Positions 1 through 6,467 of a stretch of 14,854 nucleotides of DNA are shown in pieces. The notes beneath the pieces were generated by a model, which saw nothing but the letters and a program-made list of their open reading frames with translations, was not told the origin of the DNA and did no database searches. A program made the position numbers and the translations under genes. The first letter of the stretch is position 1, and each line of letters begins with the position of its first letter. The DNA is from JAHDBG01 sp963922685 (GTDB lineage: Bacteria; Pseudomonadota; Gammaproteobacteria; Chromatiales; Chromatiaceae). The stretch is from contig CAWUJM010000041.1 of NCBI GenBank assembly GCA_963922685.1, positions 1 through 14,854 of the forward strand. Direction: 5' to 3'.

Positions 1-11
1 ACTCAAACGGG

Positions 12-120
12 GCGTTATTCTGATCTTGCTCTCCGAGGGCGTCTGCGGCCATGGATGGCCGCAGCCGAGCCCCCAGGACGGGTATTCTGGCGACCCTCGG
101 AGAGCAGATCAGAATAACGC
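12..120. repeat. Long nested inverted repeat (hairpin-forming) beyond the parE stop
   Basis: The outer arms are 12-39 and 94-120. They are reverse complements over 27 bases, with one extra T in the left arm. Nested inside is a second perfect dyad of 10 bp, 43-52 and 55-64, around a GG centre; it contains the palindromes GGCC and CCATGG. The rest of the loop (65-93) is GC-rich, with CCAG and CTGG at 73-76 and 87-90. Transcribed from either strand this would fold into a very stable two-level hairpin. No T-run flanks it, so it is not a textbook intrinsic terminator. It lies about 117 bp past the parE stop and could still end or protect that transcript, or be a copy of a dispersed intergenic element. 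I see no gene in 1-236, and 121-236 holds nothing else I can name. Confidence 0.85.
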
Positions 121-236
121 TTGCCAGAAACCTGTGGTAGCAAATCACTACATCAGTTTGAATCGCACCCCTGATCACTTGTTCGGTATCAGTGTATTTG
201 TAAGTCACCTAATATCTTTGTCATAAATCGCTGTGG

Positions 237-2126
237 TCAGGTGTGCAGCCGGGCCTGGTCGCCTTCGGCCTGTAGCCAGGTGCGGCGGTCTGCGGCACGT
301 TTTCTGGCCAGTAACCGATCCATCCGCTGCGACGTATCATCGCCATCGGTCAGTACCAGTTGCACCAGTCGGCGTGTATCCGGGTGCATGGTGGTTTCAC
401 GTAGCTGGGATGGATTCATTTCCCCCAGACCCTTAAAGCGCTGGATGTTGATCTTTCCCGGTTTACCGGTCTGCAACCGGGCCAGCACAGATTCGCGCTC
501 TGCCTCATCCAGCGCATAATGGACTTGTTTGCCGACATCAATCCGGTACAGTGGCGGCATCGCGACATAGATGTGCCCGGCCAGTACCAGATCGCGAAAA
601 TGGCGCAGAAACAAGGCGCACAACAAGGTTGCGATATGCGCTCCGTCTGAGTCTGCATCCGCCAGGATACAGATCTTGCCGAAACGGCGGCGTGACAGAT
701 CCTCGCTGCCTGGATCGACACCGATGGCGACCGCGATATCATGCACTTCCTGCGAGGCCAGAATGTCAGCTGCATCCACTTCCCAGGTATTCAGGATCTT
801 GCCGCGTAGTGGCATCACTGCCTGGAAGTCTTTATCGCGTGCCTGTTTGGCTGACCCGCCGGCAGAATCGCCTTCCACCAGAAACAGCTCACTGCGTTCC
901 CGGTCCGTGCTCAGGCAATCGGTCAGTTTGCCGGGCAGGGCCGGGCCCTGCACAATCTTTTTGCGCGCCACCTTTTTACTGTTACGCAGTCGGGTCTGTG
1001 CATGCTGAATCGCCAGTGTGGCGATCTGTCCGGCCTGCGCAGTATGTTCGTTCAGCCACAGGCTGAATGCGTCTCTGATCAGGCCGCTGACCCAGCTGGC
1101 ACAGCCGCGTGAGGAGAGTCTTTCTTTCGTCTGGCCGGAAAATTGTGGTTCGCGCAGCCGGACTGCCAGCACATAGCTCAGGTTATGCCATACATCTTCT
1201 GGTGCCAGCTTGACACCTCGTGGATACAGCTGGCGGAATTCACAGAATTCGCGGATGGCTTCGGTCAGGCCGGTGCGTAATCCGTTGACATGGGTGCCGC
1301 CCTGTGGGGTCGGAATCAGGTTGACGTAGCTTTCAGTATATAATTCGCTACCCTGTGGCTGCCAGGCCAGGGCCCAGCGTATGTCAGCCTCCGGTTGTGC
1401 GCGGTGCCCGCTGTAGCAGGGGTGTGGCAGGCTGTCCGTTGCTGCCAGTGCCTGTTGCAGATAGCCGGGCAGGCCATCGGTATAGCACCAGGTCCGGGTA
1501 CTGTCTGCCTGCGTCAGTTGGATCTGTAATCCGGGGCACAAGACAGCCTTGGCCTGCAGGCCTTTTGCCAGTTGGCGCAGGTTGATCGTGGCACTGTCGA
1601 AAAAGCTGGCTTCCGGCCAGAAGCGGAGCCGGGTGCCGGTATCGTTTCTGCGTACGTTCCGGATCACTTGTAACCCGCTGGTTTTTGCGCCGCTGGCAAA
1701 GGCCATATGGTATTCTTTGCCGTCACGCTTAATCCAGACCTCCAGGCGGGTGGAGAGCGCATTCACCACAGACACCCCCACGCCATGCAGTCCGCCTGAA
1801 AACTGATAGTTTTTGTGCGAGAACTTGCCGCCGGCATGGAGCTGAGTCAGAATCACCTCGACACCCGGGATATGTTGTGCCGGATGTTCATCCACCGGCA
1901 TCCCGCGTCCGTTATCCTCCACCTGCAGAGAGCCATCCGGATAATGTGTGACCCGGATGTTGTGTGCATGGCCGCTGATCGCTTCGTCCACACTGTTATC
2001 AATCACTTCCTGTGCCAGATGGTTCGGGCTGGTTGTGTCTGTATACATGCCGGGGCGTTTGCGCACGGGTTGCAGTCCGCTCAGAACTTCGATCGCGGCA
2101 GCGGTATAATCGGTGGATGATGGCAT
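237..2126 (-). CDS. parE: DNA topoisomerase IV subunit B
   Basis: This is the ATPase subunit of topoisomerase IV, which with ParC decatenates daughter chromosomes. The protein has 629 residues, matching E. coli ParE (about 630) and much shorter than gammaproteobacterial GyrB (about 800). The GHKL ATPase domain shows EVIDNSVDEA at 40-49, DNGRGMP at 71-77 and the glycine-rich GGLHGVGVSVVNAL at 111-124. The transducer segment carries QTKERLSSR near 332-340. The TOPRIM part has EGDSAGG at 418-424 and the metal-binding DADSDG at 490-495, followed by QRFKGLGEMNP near 562-572. No in-frame start lies just upstream of this ATG, and I see no convincing ribosome binding site before it. The gene diverges from xseB with 68 bp between starts. 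parC is not in the window. Confidence 0.97.
   Translation of the reverse strand: MPSSTDYTAAAIEVLSGLQPVRKRPGMYTDTTSPNHLAQEVIDNSVDEAISGHAHNIRVTHYPDGSLQVEDNGRGMPVDEHPAQHIPGVEVILTQLHAGGKFSHKNYQFSGGLHGVGVSVVNALSTRLEVWIKRDGKEYHMAFASGAKTSGLQVIRNVRRNDTGTRLRFWPEASFFDSATINLRQLAKGLQAKAVLCPGLQIQLTQADSTRTWCYTDGLPGYLQQALAATDSLPHPCYSGHRAQPEADIRWALAWQPQGSELYTESYVNLIPTPQGGTHVNGLRTGLTEAIREFCEFRQLYPRGVKLAPEDVWHNLSYVLAVRLREPQFSGQTKERLSSRGCASWVSGLIRDAFSLWLNEHTAQAGQIATLAIQHAQTRLRNSKKVARKKIVQGPALPGKLTDCLSTDRERSELFLVEGDSAGGSAKQARDKDFQAVMPLRGKILNTWEVDAADILASQEVHDIAVAIGVDPGSEDLSRRRFGKICILADADSDGAHIATLLCALFLRHFRDLVLAGHIYVAMPPLYRIDVGKQVHYALDEAERESVLARLQTGKPGKINIQRFKGLGEMNPSQLRETTMHPDTRRLVQLVLTDGDDTSQRMDRLLARKRAADRRTWLQAEGDQARLHT
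2105..2110 (+). promoter_or_regulatory. Possible -10 box for xseB-ispA
   Basis: A perfect TATAAT reads rightwards inside the first codons of the divergent parE, about 85 bp before the xseB start. No good -35 hexamer lies 16-18 bp upstream, so this is only a candidate. Confidence 0.25.
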
Positions 2127-2159
2127 GATCGTGGGGCTGGTAGAATCGGGGACACTCAG

Positions 2160-2174
2160 GCAGGCGCGGCCTGC
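2160..2174. promoter_or_regulatory. Short dyad in the parE-xseB divergent gap
   Basis: GCAGGC and GCCTGC form a perfect 6-bp inverted repeat around a 3-base centre, roughly midway between the two start codons. It could be an operator or a leader hairpin. Function is unknown, and the arms are short enough to occur by chance. Confidence 0.3.
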
Positions 2175-2194
2175 ATTGATCAGGATGAGTTATT

Positions 2195-2425
2195 GTGACA
2201 CAGGACACGGTTTCGTTTGAAGTTGCCTTAGCTGAACTGGAGTCGCTGGTGGCCAGAATGGAAACGGGTGACCTGACCCTTGAGGCATCGTTGCAGGCAT
2301 TTGAACGTGGTATTCAGTTGACCCGCACCTGCCAGCAGAAACTGCAGGAAGCGGAGCAGCAGGTCAGAATTCTGACGCAGAATCATCCGGATGCCCGGCC
2401 CGAGGTATTCTGTGATGATGTCTGA
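2195..2425 (+). CDS. xseB: Exodeoxyribonuclease VII small subunit
   Basis: XseB is the small, multi-copy subunit that binds XseA to form exonuclease VII, which degrades single-stranded DNA from both ends. The 76-residue protein is close to the usual length (about 80). It has the family pattern: an N-terminal SFEVALAELESLVARMETGDLTLEASL segment (read here as residues 7-33) followed by FERGIQLTRTCQQKLQEAEQQV (35-56), two long helices typical of this family. The start is GTG, preceded by AGGA at 2182-2185 with 9 bases of spacing. Its stop overlaps the start of ispA, so the two are probably translationally coupled. xseA is not in the window. xseB-ispA is a common pair, often followed by dxs, which is absent here. 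Confidence 0.94.
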   Translation: MTQDTVSFEVALAELESLVARMETGDLTLEASLQAFERGIQLTRTCQQKLQEAEQQVRILTQNHPDARPEVFCDDV

Positions 2426-3311
2426 TGCGGACTTTCAGGCCTTTCATGCAACCTGTTGTGCCCAGGTTGATGCTGCCTTAAAGTCTCATCTGCCGGATCT
2501 GACACAGGCACCGCATCGTCTGCACCAGGCGATGCATTATGCGGTGCTGGGCAAGGGTAAGAGAATCCGGCCCCTGATTGTGTATGCTGCAGGCCATGCG
2601 GTCGCAGCGGAGCGTGGCTGGTTGCATTACCCGGGCTGTGTGGTCGAACTGGTACATGCGTTTTCGCTGGTACATGATGATCTGCCGGCAATGGACGACG
2701 ACGATTTGCGCCGGGGGCAGCCAACCTGTCACCGCCAGTTTGATGAAGCAACCGCAATTCTGGCGGGGGATGCCCTGCTGACTCTGGCCTGCCAGATCCT
2801 GGCAGAAGCACCGTTACCTGATCCGCAGATCAATCTGTCGATGTTGCATCACCTGCTGCGCGCCAGTGGGACACAGGGCATGGTGGGTGGCCAGGCCTTA
2901 GATATTGATGCGGTCGGCAGGCTGGTTGATCTGCCCCATCTGGAACATATTCATGTCTATAAGACCGGGATGCTGATCCGGGCCTGCGTGCAGTTAGGTA
3001 TGCTGTGTGGCCCGGCTATCACGGATACGGCAGCACAACATCTGGACCGGTATGCAAAGTGTGTCGGCCTGGCCTTTCAGGTGCAGGATGATGTGCTGGA
3101 TGTGGTGGGGGAGACCCGGAATACGGGCAAGCGACCAGGGAAGGATGCGGCGGCGAATAAGCCAACCTATCCGGCCCTGCTGGGCCTGCAGGGGGCTCGT
3201 AACATGGCGCAGCAGCTGGTCCAGGAGGCATTGGCGGAGCTGGCGGATTTCGATGGTAAAGCGGATCCGTTACGGCAGGTGGCGCACTATATTGTGCAAC
3301 GCGAGCATTAA
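2415..3311 (+). CDS. ispA: Farnesyl diphosphate synthase (short-chain polyprenyl synthase)
   Basis: IspA condenses isopentenyl diphosphate with dimethylallyl and geranyl diphosphate to give farnesyl diphosphate, the precursor of undecaprenyl phosphate and quinone side chains. Both Mg-binding aspartate motifs are present: DDLPAMDDDDLRRG starting at residue 88, and DDVLD at 225-229 within GLAFQVQDDVLD. GKGKRIRP near 46-53 and the KTG near 183-185 also fit. The length of 298 residues matches E. coli IspA (299). I start at the ATG at 2415, which has GAGG at 2402-2405 nine bases upstream; a second ATG follows at once, and the frame stays open back to 2391. The start overlaps the xseB stop by 11 bp. 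Chain length could in principle differ (geranylgeranyl), but the sequence resembles the farnesyl enzyme most. Confidence 0.95.
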   Translation: MMSDADFQAFHATCCAQVDAALKSHLPDLTQAPHRLHQAMHYAVLGKGKRIRPLIVYAAGHAVAAERGWLHYPGCVVELVHAFSLVHDDLPAMDDDDLRRGQPTCHRQFDEATAILAGDALLTLACQILAEAPLPDPQINLSMLHHLLRASGTQGMVGGQALDIDAVGRLVDLPHLEHIHVYKTGMLIRACVQLGMLCGPAITDTAAQHLDRYAKCVGLAFQVQDDVLDVVGETRNTGKRPGKDAAANKPTYPALLGLQGARNMAQQLVQEALAELADFDGKADPLRQVAHYIVQREH

Positions 3312-3356
3312 GGGCATCTCAGGTACGATTCAGACTGATGTGGCCTGACGAACACA

Positions 3357-3395
3357 CTGTCATTCTGCGCGCAGCGAAGCTGCAGTCGCAGAATC
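3357..3395 (+). repeat. REP-like palindromic element, copy 1
   Basis: This imperfect palindrome has arms ATTCTGCG (3362-3369) and CGCAGAAT (3387-3394), with inner arms GCAGC and GCTGC around a GAA loop. The unpaired bases are asymmetric (a single C on the left, AGT on the right), which gives the element a direction. It lies 46 bp after the ispA stop. Confidence 0.8.
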
Positions 3396-3444
3396 CATCG
3401 TCAGCGGTGCCAGATTTGTGTAGATTTGGTGGGTAAATCAGGAA

Positions 3445-3486
3445 GATTCTGCGACGGCAGCGCGATGCTGCCGCGCAGAACGACGT
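3445..3486 (-). repeat. REP-like palindromic element, copy 2 (inverted)
   Basis: Arms TTCTGCG (3447-3453) and CGCAGAA (3474-3480) enclose inner arms GGCAGC and GCTGCC. Its reverse complement shares with copy 1 both the outer arms and the asymmetric flanks (TTCTGCGCG on one side, GTCGCAGAATC on the other). It is therefore an inverted second copy about 50 bp away, as in bacterial REP doublets (BIME-like units). The spacer between copies contains AGATTTG twice, at 3412 and 3422. Confidence 0.8.
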
Positions 3487-3507
3487 TATTGTATGTGGTG
3501 GGTGGGT

Positions 3508-4083
3508 TCAGTCCGGGTGTGTATGCTGCAGTGCGGACCGGAAATCGTCCCAGGCGAACTGCGGGCCTGGATCTGTCTTACGTCCGGGTGCAATGTCACT
3601 GTGCCCGACAATACGTTCCGGTGTGATCAGCGGAAACAAGGCCCGGATCTGCTGCGTAAGCCGGATAAGACTGCTGTACTGCGCCGGTTCAAACGGCACA
3701 TCGTCGCTGCCTTCGAGCTCAATGCCGATGGCATAATCGTTGCAGTCTGACTGTCCGGCAAAGTATGAACGACCGGCATGCCAGGCGCGTTGATTCAGCG
3801 CGACAAACTGTTGTGCTGTGCCCTCGCGCCGGATATACAGATGACTGGAGACCCGCAGGTCAGCGATCCCGGCAAAAAAGGGGTGTGCGGCCGGATCCAG
3901 TCTGTTCTGAAAAAAGGCTTCGACAGCATCACCGCCAAACAGGCCGGGTGGCAGGCTGATGTTATGAATGACCAGCAGGCTGACCTGCTGTCCGGCCGGT
4001 CGTTCATTCTGGTTGGGGGAAGGCGTCTGGCGTATGTCAGGCAGCCAGAGATCACCAGACAATGGCTGATGTTCTGTATCCAT
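3508..4083 (-). CDS. ampD: 1,6-anhydro-N-acetylmuramyl-L-alanine amidase
   Basis: AmpD is a cytoplasmic zinc amidase that cuts the stem peptide from anhydro-muropeptides during peptidoglycan recycling; its loss induces AmpC in species that carry AmpR-ampC. The 191-residue protein aligns along its length with E. coli AmpD (183). Zn ligands are visible: H40 in VIHNISLPPG, H161 in VGHSDIAPGRKTDPG, and D171 of the same motif. E122 (GIELEG) and K169 match the catalytic pair. No signal peptide is seen, which favours AmpD over the periplasmic AmiD. I chose the Met at 4083 because it gives the family N-terminus; the open frame continues to 4161 but would run into the divergent ftsN-like gene. No clear ribosome binding site precedes it. 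NagZ, the partner enzyme in recycling, is at 13535. Confidence 0.95.
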   Translation of the reverse strand: MDTEHQPLSGDLWLPDIRQTPSPNQNERPAGQQVSLLVIHNISLPPGLFGGDAVEAFFQNRLDPAAHPFFAGIADLRVSSHLYIRREGTAQQFVALNQRAWHAGRSYFAGQSDCNDYAIGIELEGSDDVPFEPAQYSSLIRLTQQIRALFPLITPERIVGHSDIAPGRKTDPGPQFAWDDFRSALQHTHPD

Positions 4084-4100
4084 GATGCATAAGGTATTCT

Positions 4101-4679
4101 GTGCCACGAGACTATAAAAAACGCTCGCCTGCCAGGGCAGTGCGCCAGCGCCGCAGGTCACCAGGTCTGTGGTTGCTTGCTATGGTATTGCTGGCTGCAT
4201 TTGTGGCACTACTGGTGTGGCTGAAATATTCGGCATCTCAGCCACCGCAGCGCGCGGTGGTGCAGCCGGTACCGACCCGTAAGGCACCGGAACCGGTGCC
4301 GCCGCATAAGCCACGGTTTGAGTTTTATAACACCCTGCCGAAACAACAGGTGCCAGTGGCACCCGCTGCACCGGAAGTGGTGGTTCCCGCAGTGCCGTCG
4401 GCACCGGTGCGGCCACCAGCAGTGCCAGCCCCCCGGGCTGACGCCCGCTATCGGGTCCAGATCGGCTCTTACGCGCGCGCAGCAGATGCTGAGCGGTTGC
4501 GTGCTGAGTTGGCCTTTTCAGGCATTGAAACGCATATTCAGTCGGTGACTCTGGCAGGGGGGAAGACCTATCACCGGGTGCTGGCCGGGCCCTATGCCGG
4601 ACAGGCAGCTGCGGTCGCCGTGCAGCGTCAGCTGCAGGCGCAGGGCTATCAGAAGCCGCTGCTCCTCAGGCAGCCTTAG
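4101..4679 (+). CDS. ftsN: FtsN-like SPOR-domain cell division protein
   Basis: This is a bitopic inner-membrane protein of 192 residues. A short basic cytoplasmic tail begins PRDYKKR, close to the conserved start of FtsN. A transmembrane helix follows at about 23-42, then a Pro/Val/Ala-rich periplasmic linker (about 47-114) that includes RFEFYNTLP at 72-80, a motif seen in FtsN-type proteins. The C-terminal SPOR domain (about 115-190) opens with YRVQIGSYARAADAERLRAEL and would bind denuded septal glycans. FtsN activates septal peptidoglycan synthesis. The GTG start has AAGG at 4091-4094 with 6 bases of spacing. Other SPOR proteins such as DedD share this layout, so the symbol is likely but not certain. 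It lacks the argS, cytR or hslVU neighbours often seen, and its last 14 bp overlap the end of rsfS. Confidence 0.85.
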   Translation: MPRDYKKRSPARAVRQRRRSPGLWLLAMVLLAAFVALLVWLKYSASQPPQRAVVQPVPTRKAPEPVPPHKPRFEFYNTLPKQQVPVAPAAPEVVVPAVPSAPVRPPAVPAPRADARYRVQIGSYARAADAERLRAELAFSGIETHIQSVTLAGGKTYHRVLAGPYAGQAAAVAVQRQLQAQGYQKPLLLRQP

Positions 4680-5016
4680 TCCGGTCCTGATCCGGCATTG
4701 ACCACAGTTTTTCCAGTTGATAATAGTCACGGACTGCTGGCTGCATGATATGCACTAGGACGCAGTTCGCATCGACCAGTGCCCATTCGCCTGCATCCAG
4801 CCCTTCGTGGCCCAGAATGGTCTCACCGGTCTGTTTTGCCTGTTGCAGAACGGCCTCAGCACACGCAACCACCTGGCGGCGTGAGTTGCCGGAGGCGATT
4901 ACAAAAAAATCGGTCAGACTGTTGTTCCATGCACGGACATCCAGTACCTGAATGTCCTGTGCCTGGTGTTCTGTCAGCGTGTCGACGATAAGATCGCACA
5001 GTGCGGTGGCCTGCAT
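4666..5016 (-). CDS. rsfS: Ribosomal silencing factor RsfS
   Basis: RsfS (YbeB, Iojap family) binds ribosomal protein uL14 and blocks joining of the subunits, lowering translation in slow growth. The 116-residue protein has the family motifs TDFFVIASGNSRRQV at 35-49, HEGLDAGEWALVD at 70-82 and YYQLEKLW at 98-105; E. coli RsfS has 105 residues. The start overlaps the xerC stop in the form TGATG, with AGGA a few bases upstream, so translation is probably coupled to xerC. nadD and rlmH, its usual partners in gammaproteobacteria, are absent. The gene ends inside the end of the convergent ftsN-like gene. Confidence 0.95.
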   Translation of the reverse strand: MQATALCDLIVDTLTEHQAQDIQVLDVRAWNNSLTDFFVIASGNSRRQVVACAEAVLQQAKQTGETILGHEGLDAGEWALVDANCVLVHIMQPAVRDYYQLEKLWSMPDQDRTKAA

Positions 5017-5930
5017 CAGGTTTCCTGGGTTGAAGAGTCAGCTGGGCGGTGGGCTTTGGGGTGCGCCTTATCATACACCTGTGCCAGGTGCTGATAGTCA
5101 AGGTGGGTATAAATCTGTGTGGTGTTGATGTCGGCGTGTCCTAACAAATCCTGCACTGCACGCAGATCGCCGGACGAAGCCAGTAAATGACTGGCAAACG
5201 CGTGGCGTAACATATGCGGGTGTACGTGGCGTGGCATACCCTGCTGAATCGCCCGTTGCTGTACCATCCGCTGGATGCTGCGCTGACTGAGACGATGCCC
5301 CCGCTGTCCGACGAACGCAGCCGTTTCTTCGTCTGCCGCCATCCTATCACGTCTTTCCAGCCAGGATTGTATTGCCTGGTCAGCCTGGCGACCGATCATC
5401 ACCTGGCGTTGTTTACGCCCCTTCCCGCTGACCTTCAGGATGCCCTGCTGCTGGCGCAGATCGCTGACATTCAGTGCTGTCAGTTCGCTCAGACGCAGGC
5501 CGGTAGCATACAATAATTCGAGTATGGCGCGATCACGATAATCGGCAGGTTCCTGGCAGGGCAGCTGCACTAACTGCGTCATCTGATCCACATCCAAGCT
5601 GGCCGGTAGTCTGCGCTGCGTCTTCGGTGCACGGACACCGGTGGTCGGATCCTGATGCCCCAAGCCCTGCTTCAGCCGGTATTGATAAAACCGGCGCAGG
5701 CAGGATAGCCGCCGTTGCAGGCTGGTTGCACTCAACCCCTGCCGGTGGCTGTCACTCAGATAGCGGCGGATCGGCCCGGATCGGGTGATCTCAGCCAGCG
5801 GTGTCTTGTGCCGTTCGCACCAGATATGAAAGTGGGTGAGATCACGCCGGTAGGCTGCCAGGGTGTGCACTGACAGGTGGCGTGTCTGCAATGCCTGCAG
5901 AAACTGCTCAATCTCATCCATCCCGGCCAT
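5016..5930 (-). CDS. xerC: Tyrosine recombinase XerC
   Basis: XerC acts with XerD at dif to resolve chromosome dimers before division. In the 304-residue form used here the catalytic residues are R146 (ATGLRLSEL), K170, H239 and R242 (HPHMLRH), H265 (LLGH) and Tyr274 (TTQIYTHLD). The N-terminal core-binding domain covers about 1-100. The C-terminus, THLDYQHLAQVYDKAHPKA, is the XerC rather than the XerD signature. Start choice is uncertain: ATG at 5930 or 5921 both fall inside the end of the globin gene (overlap of 17 or 8 bp), and the open frame runs to 5978. Neither start has a strong ribosome binding site, so translational coupling to the globin is likely. XerC is often next to dapF, which is not seen here. 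Confidence 0.94.
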   Translation of the reverse strand: MAGMDEIEQFLQALQTRHLSVHTLAAYRRDLTHFHIWCERHKTPLAEITRSGPIRRYLSDSHRQGLSATSLQRRLSCLRRFYQYRLKQGLGHQDPTTGVRAPKTQRRLPASLDVDQMTQLVQLPCQEPADYRDRAILELLYATGLRLSELTALNVSDLRQQQGILKVSGKGRKQRQVMIGRQADQAIQSWLERRDRMAADEETAAFVGQRGHRLSQRSIQRMVQQRAIQQGMPRHVHPHMLRHAFASHLLASSGDLRAVQDLLGHADINTTQIYTHLDYQHLAQVYDKAHPKAHRPADSSTQET

Positions 5931-6351
5931 CGTGATACAGTTCCGCTTCACGCGCCTGAAATATAGCGGCCAACTCATGGTAGGCAGCGGTCCAGGCCGC
6001 TATGACCTCTTCGGTGATGACCTTGGTACCCAGCACCTCGCTCATCGCGGCAAGTAAGGCATCTGCAACCATCGGGTAGTGTTGCGGTTGCACCTGCGCA
6101 CCGACGTGTTTCCGGGCAATATGCTCAATCGCATTATTGAGATTTTCCGGCTTATCAATGTGGGTGGCATATGCGATGATCGCCTTCGCCAGTTTGGTTG
6201 GTTGATTCTCCGCATTGGCAAACAGGATTTCTGTTTGCGGATATCTGGCAAACAGGATCTCATACATCCGTGTCGTGATTGTTTCTCCCTGCGTTCTGAG
6301 CAAAGGCGCGGTACTCTTGACGGTAGCGATCTGTTGAGCAGATAGTGGCAT
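5914..6351 (-). CDS. Single-domain bacterial haemoglobin (Vitreoscilla type)
   Basis: This 145-residue globin matches the length of Vitreoscilla haemoglobin (146) and the globin part of flavohaemoglobin Hmp. The reductase domain is missing; the frame stops after REAELYHDGRDG. Heme-pocket residues are present: Tyr30 (B10), Phe44 (CD1), Gln50 (E7), proximal His82 (F8) in ARKHVG, Tyr92, and the REAELY glutamates. Such proteins bind O2 and NO and are linked to microaerobic growth or NO detoxification; which applies here cannot be read from sequence. I start at the ATG at 6351, which has GGGAG seven bases upstream; the frame is open to 6408. It is the first gene of a minus-strand group with xerC and rsfS and diverges from cytochrome c4. 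I found no convincing FNR or NsrR site in the gap. Confidence 0.9.
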   Translation of the reverse strand: MPLSAQQIATVKSTAPLLRTQGETITTRMYEILFARYPQTEILFANAENQPTKLAKAIIAYATHIDKPENLNNAIEHIARKHVGAQVQPQHYPMVADALLAAMSEVLGTKVITEEVIAAWTAAYHELAAIFQAREAELYHDGRDG

Positions 6352-6410
6352 AGTGTGGCTCCCGGAGCAGGTATTCAGGTTCGGGCCGGCAACTTTCAGT
6401 TCCGGCATAT

Positions 6411-6419
6411 TGCTATAAT
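6411..6419 (+). promoter_or_regulatory. Extended -10 promoter for cytochrome c4
   Basis: TGCTATAAT is a perfect extended -10 element (TG, one base, TATAAT). It predicts a transcript starting near 6426, with a leader of about 42 bases before the cytochrome c4 start. No good -35 is visible, which is common for extended -10 promoters. Confidence 0.55.
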
Positions 6420-6467
6420 ACCCCGTTGTTTCAATTTTTCACACCGACTGATGATCTGGAAGATGTT

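Noticed and set aside
12..120. Integron attC site
   Set aside because: The repeat ends lack the paired RYYYAAC and GTTRRRY core sites, and no gene cassette or integrase is nearby.
26..226. Small rightward ORF across the left-edge repeat
   Set aside because: It spans the hairpin, has no ribosome binding site and shows no recognisable protein features.
237..2126. GyrB instead of ParE
   Set aside because: The length of 629 residues and the absence of the insert found in gammaproteobacterial GyrB favour ParE.
3426..3626. ORF from the REP doublet into the ampD 3' end
   Set aside because: It is built from palindromic repeat and antisense ampD sequence, with no protein character.
5016..5930. XerD or an integrase of a mobile element
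   Set aside because: The C-terminus and length fit XerC, and no att sites or mobile-element genes flank it.
5914..6351. Truncated flavohaemoglobin (broken hmp)
   Set aside because: The protein ends at the natural end of the globin fold, matches Vitreoscilla-type length, and no reductase remnant follows; xerC begins there.
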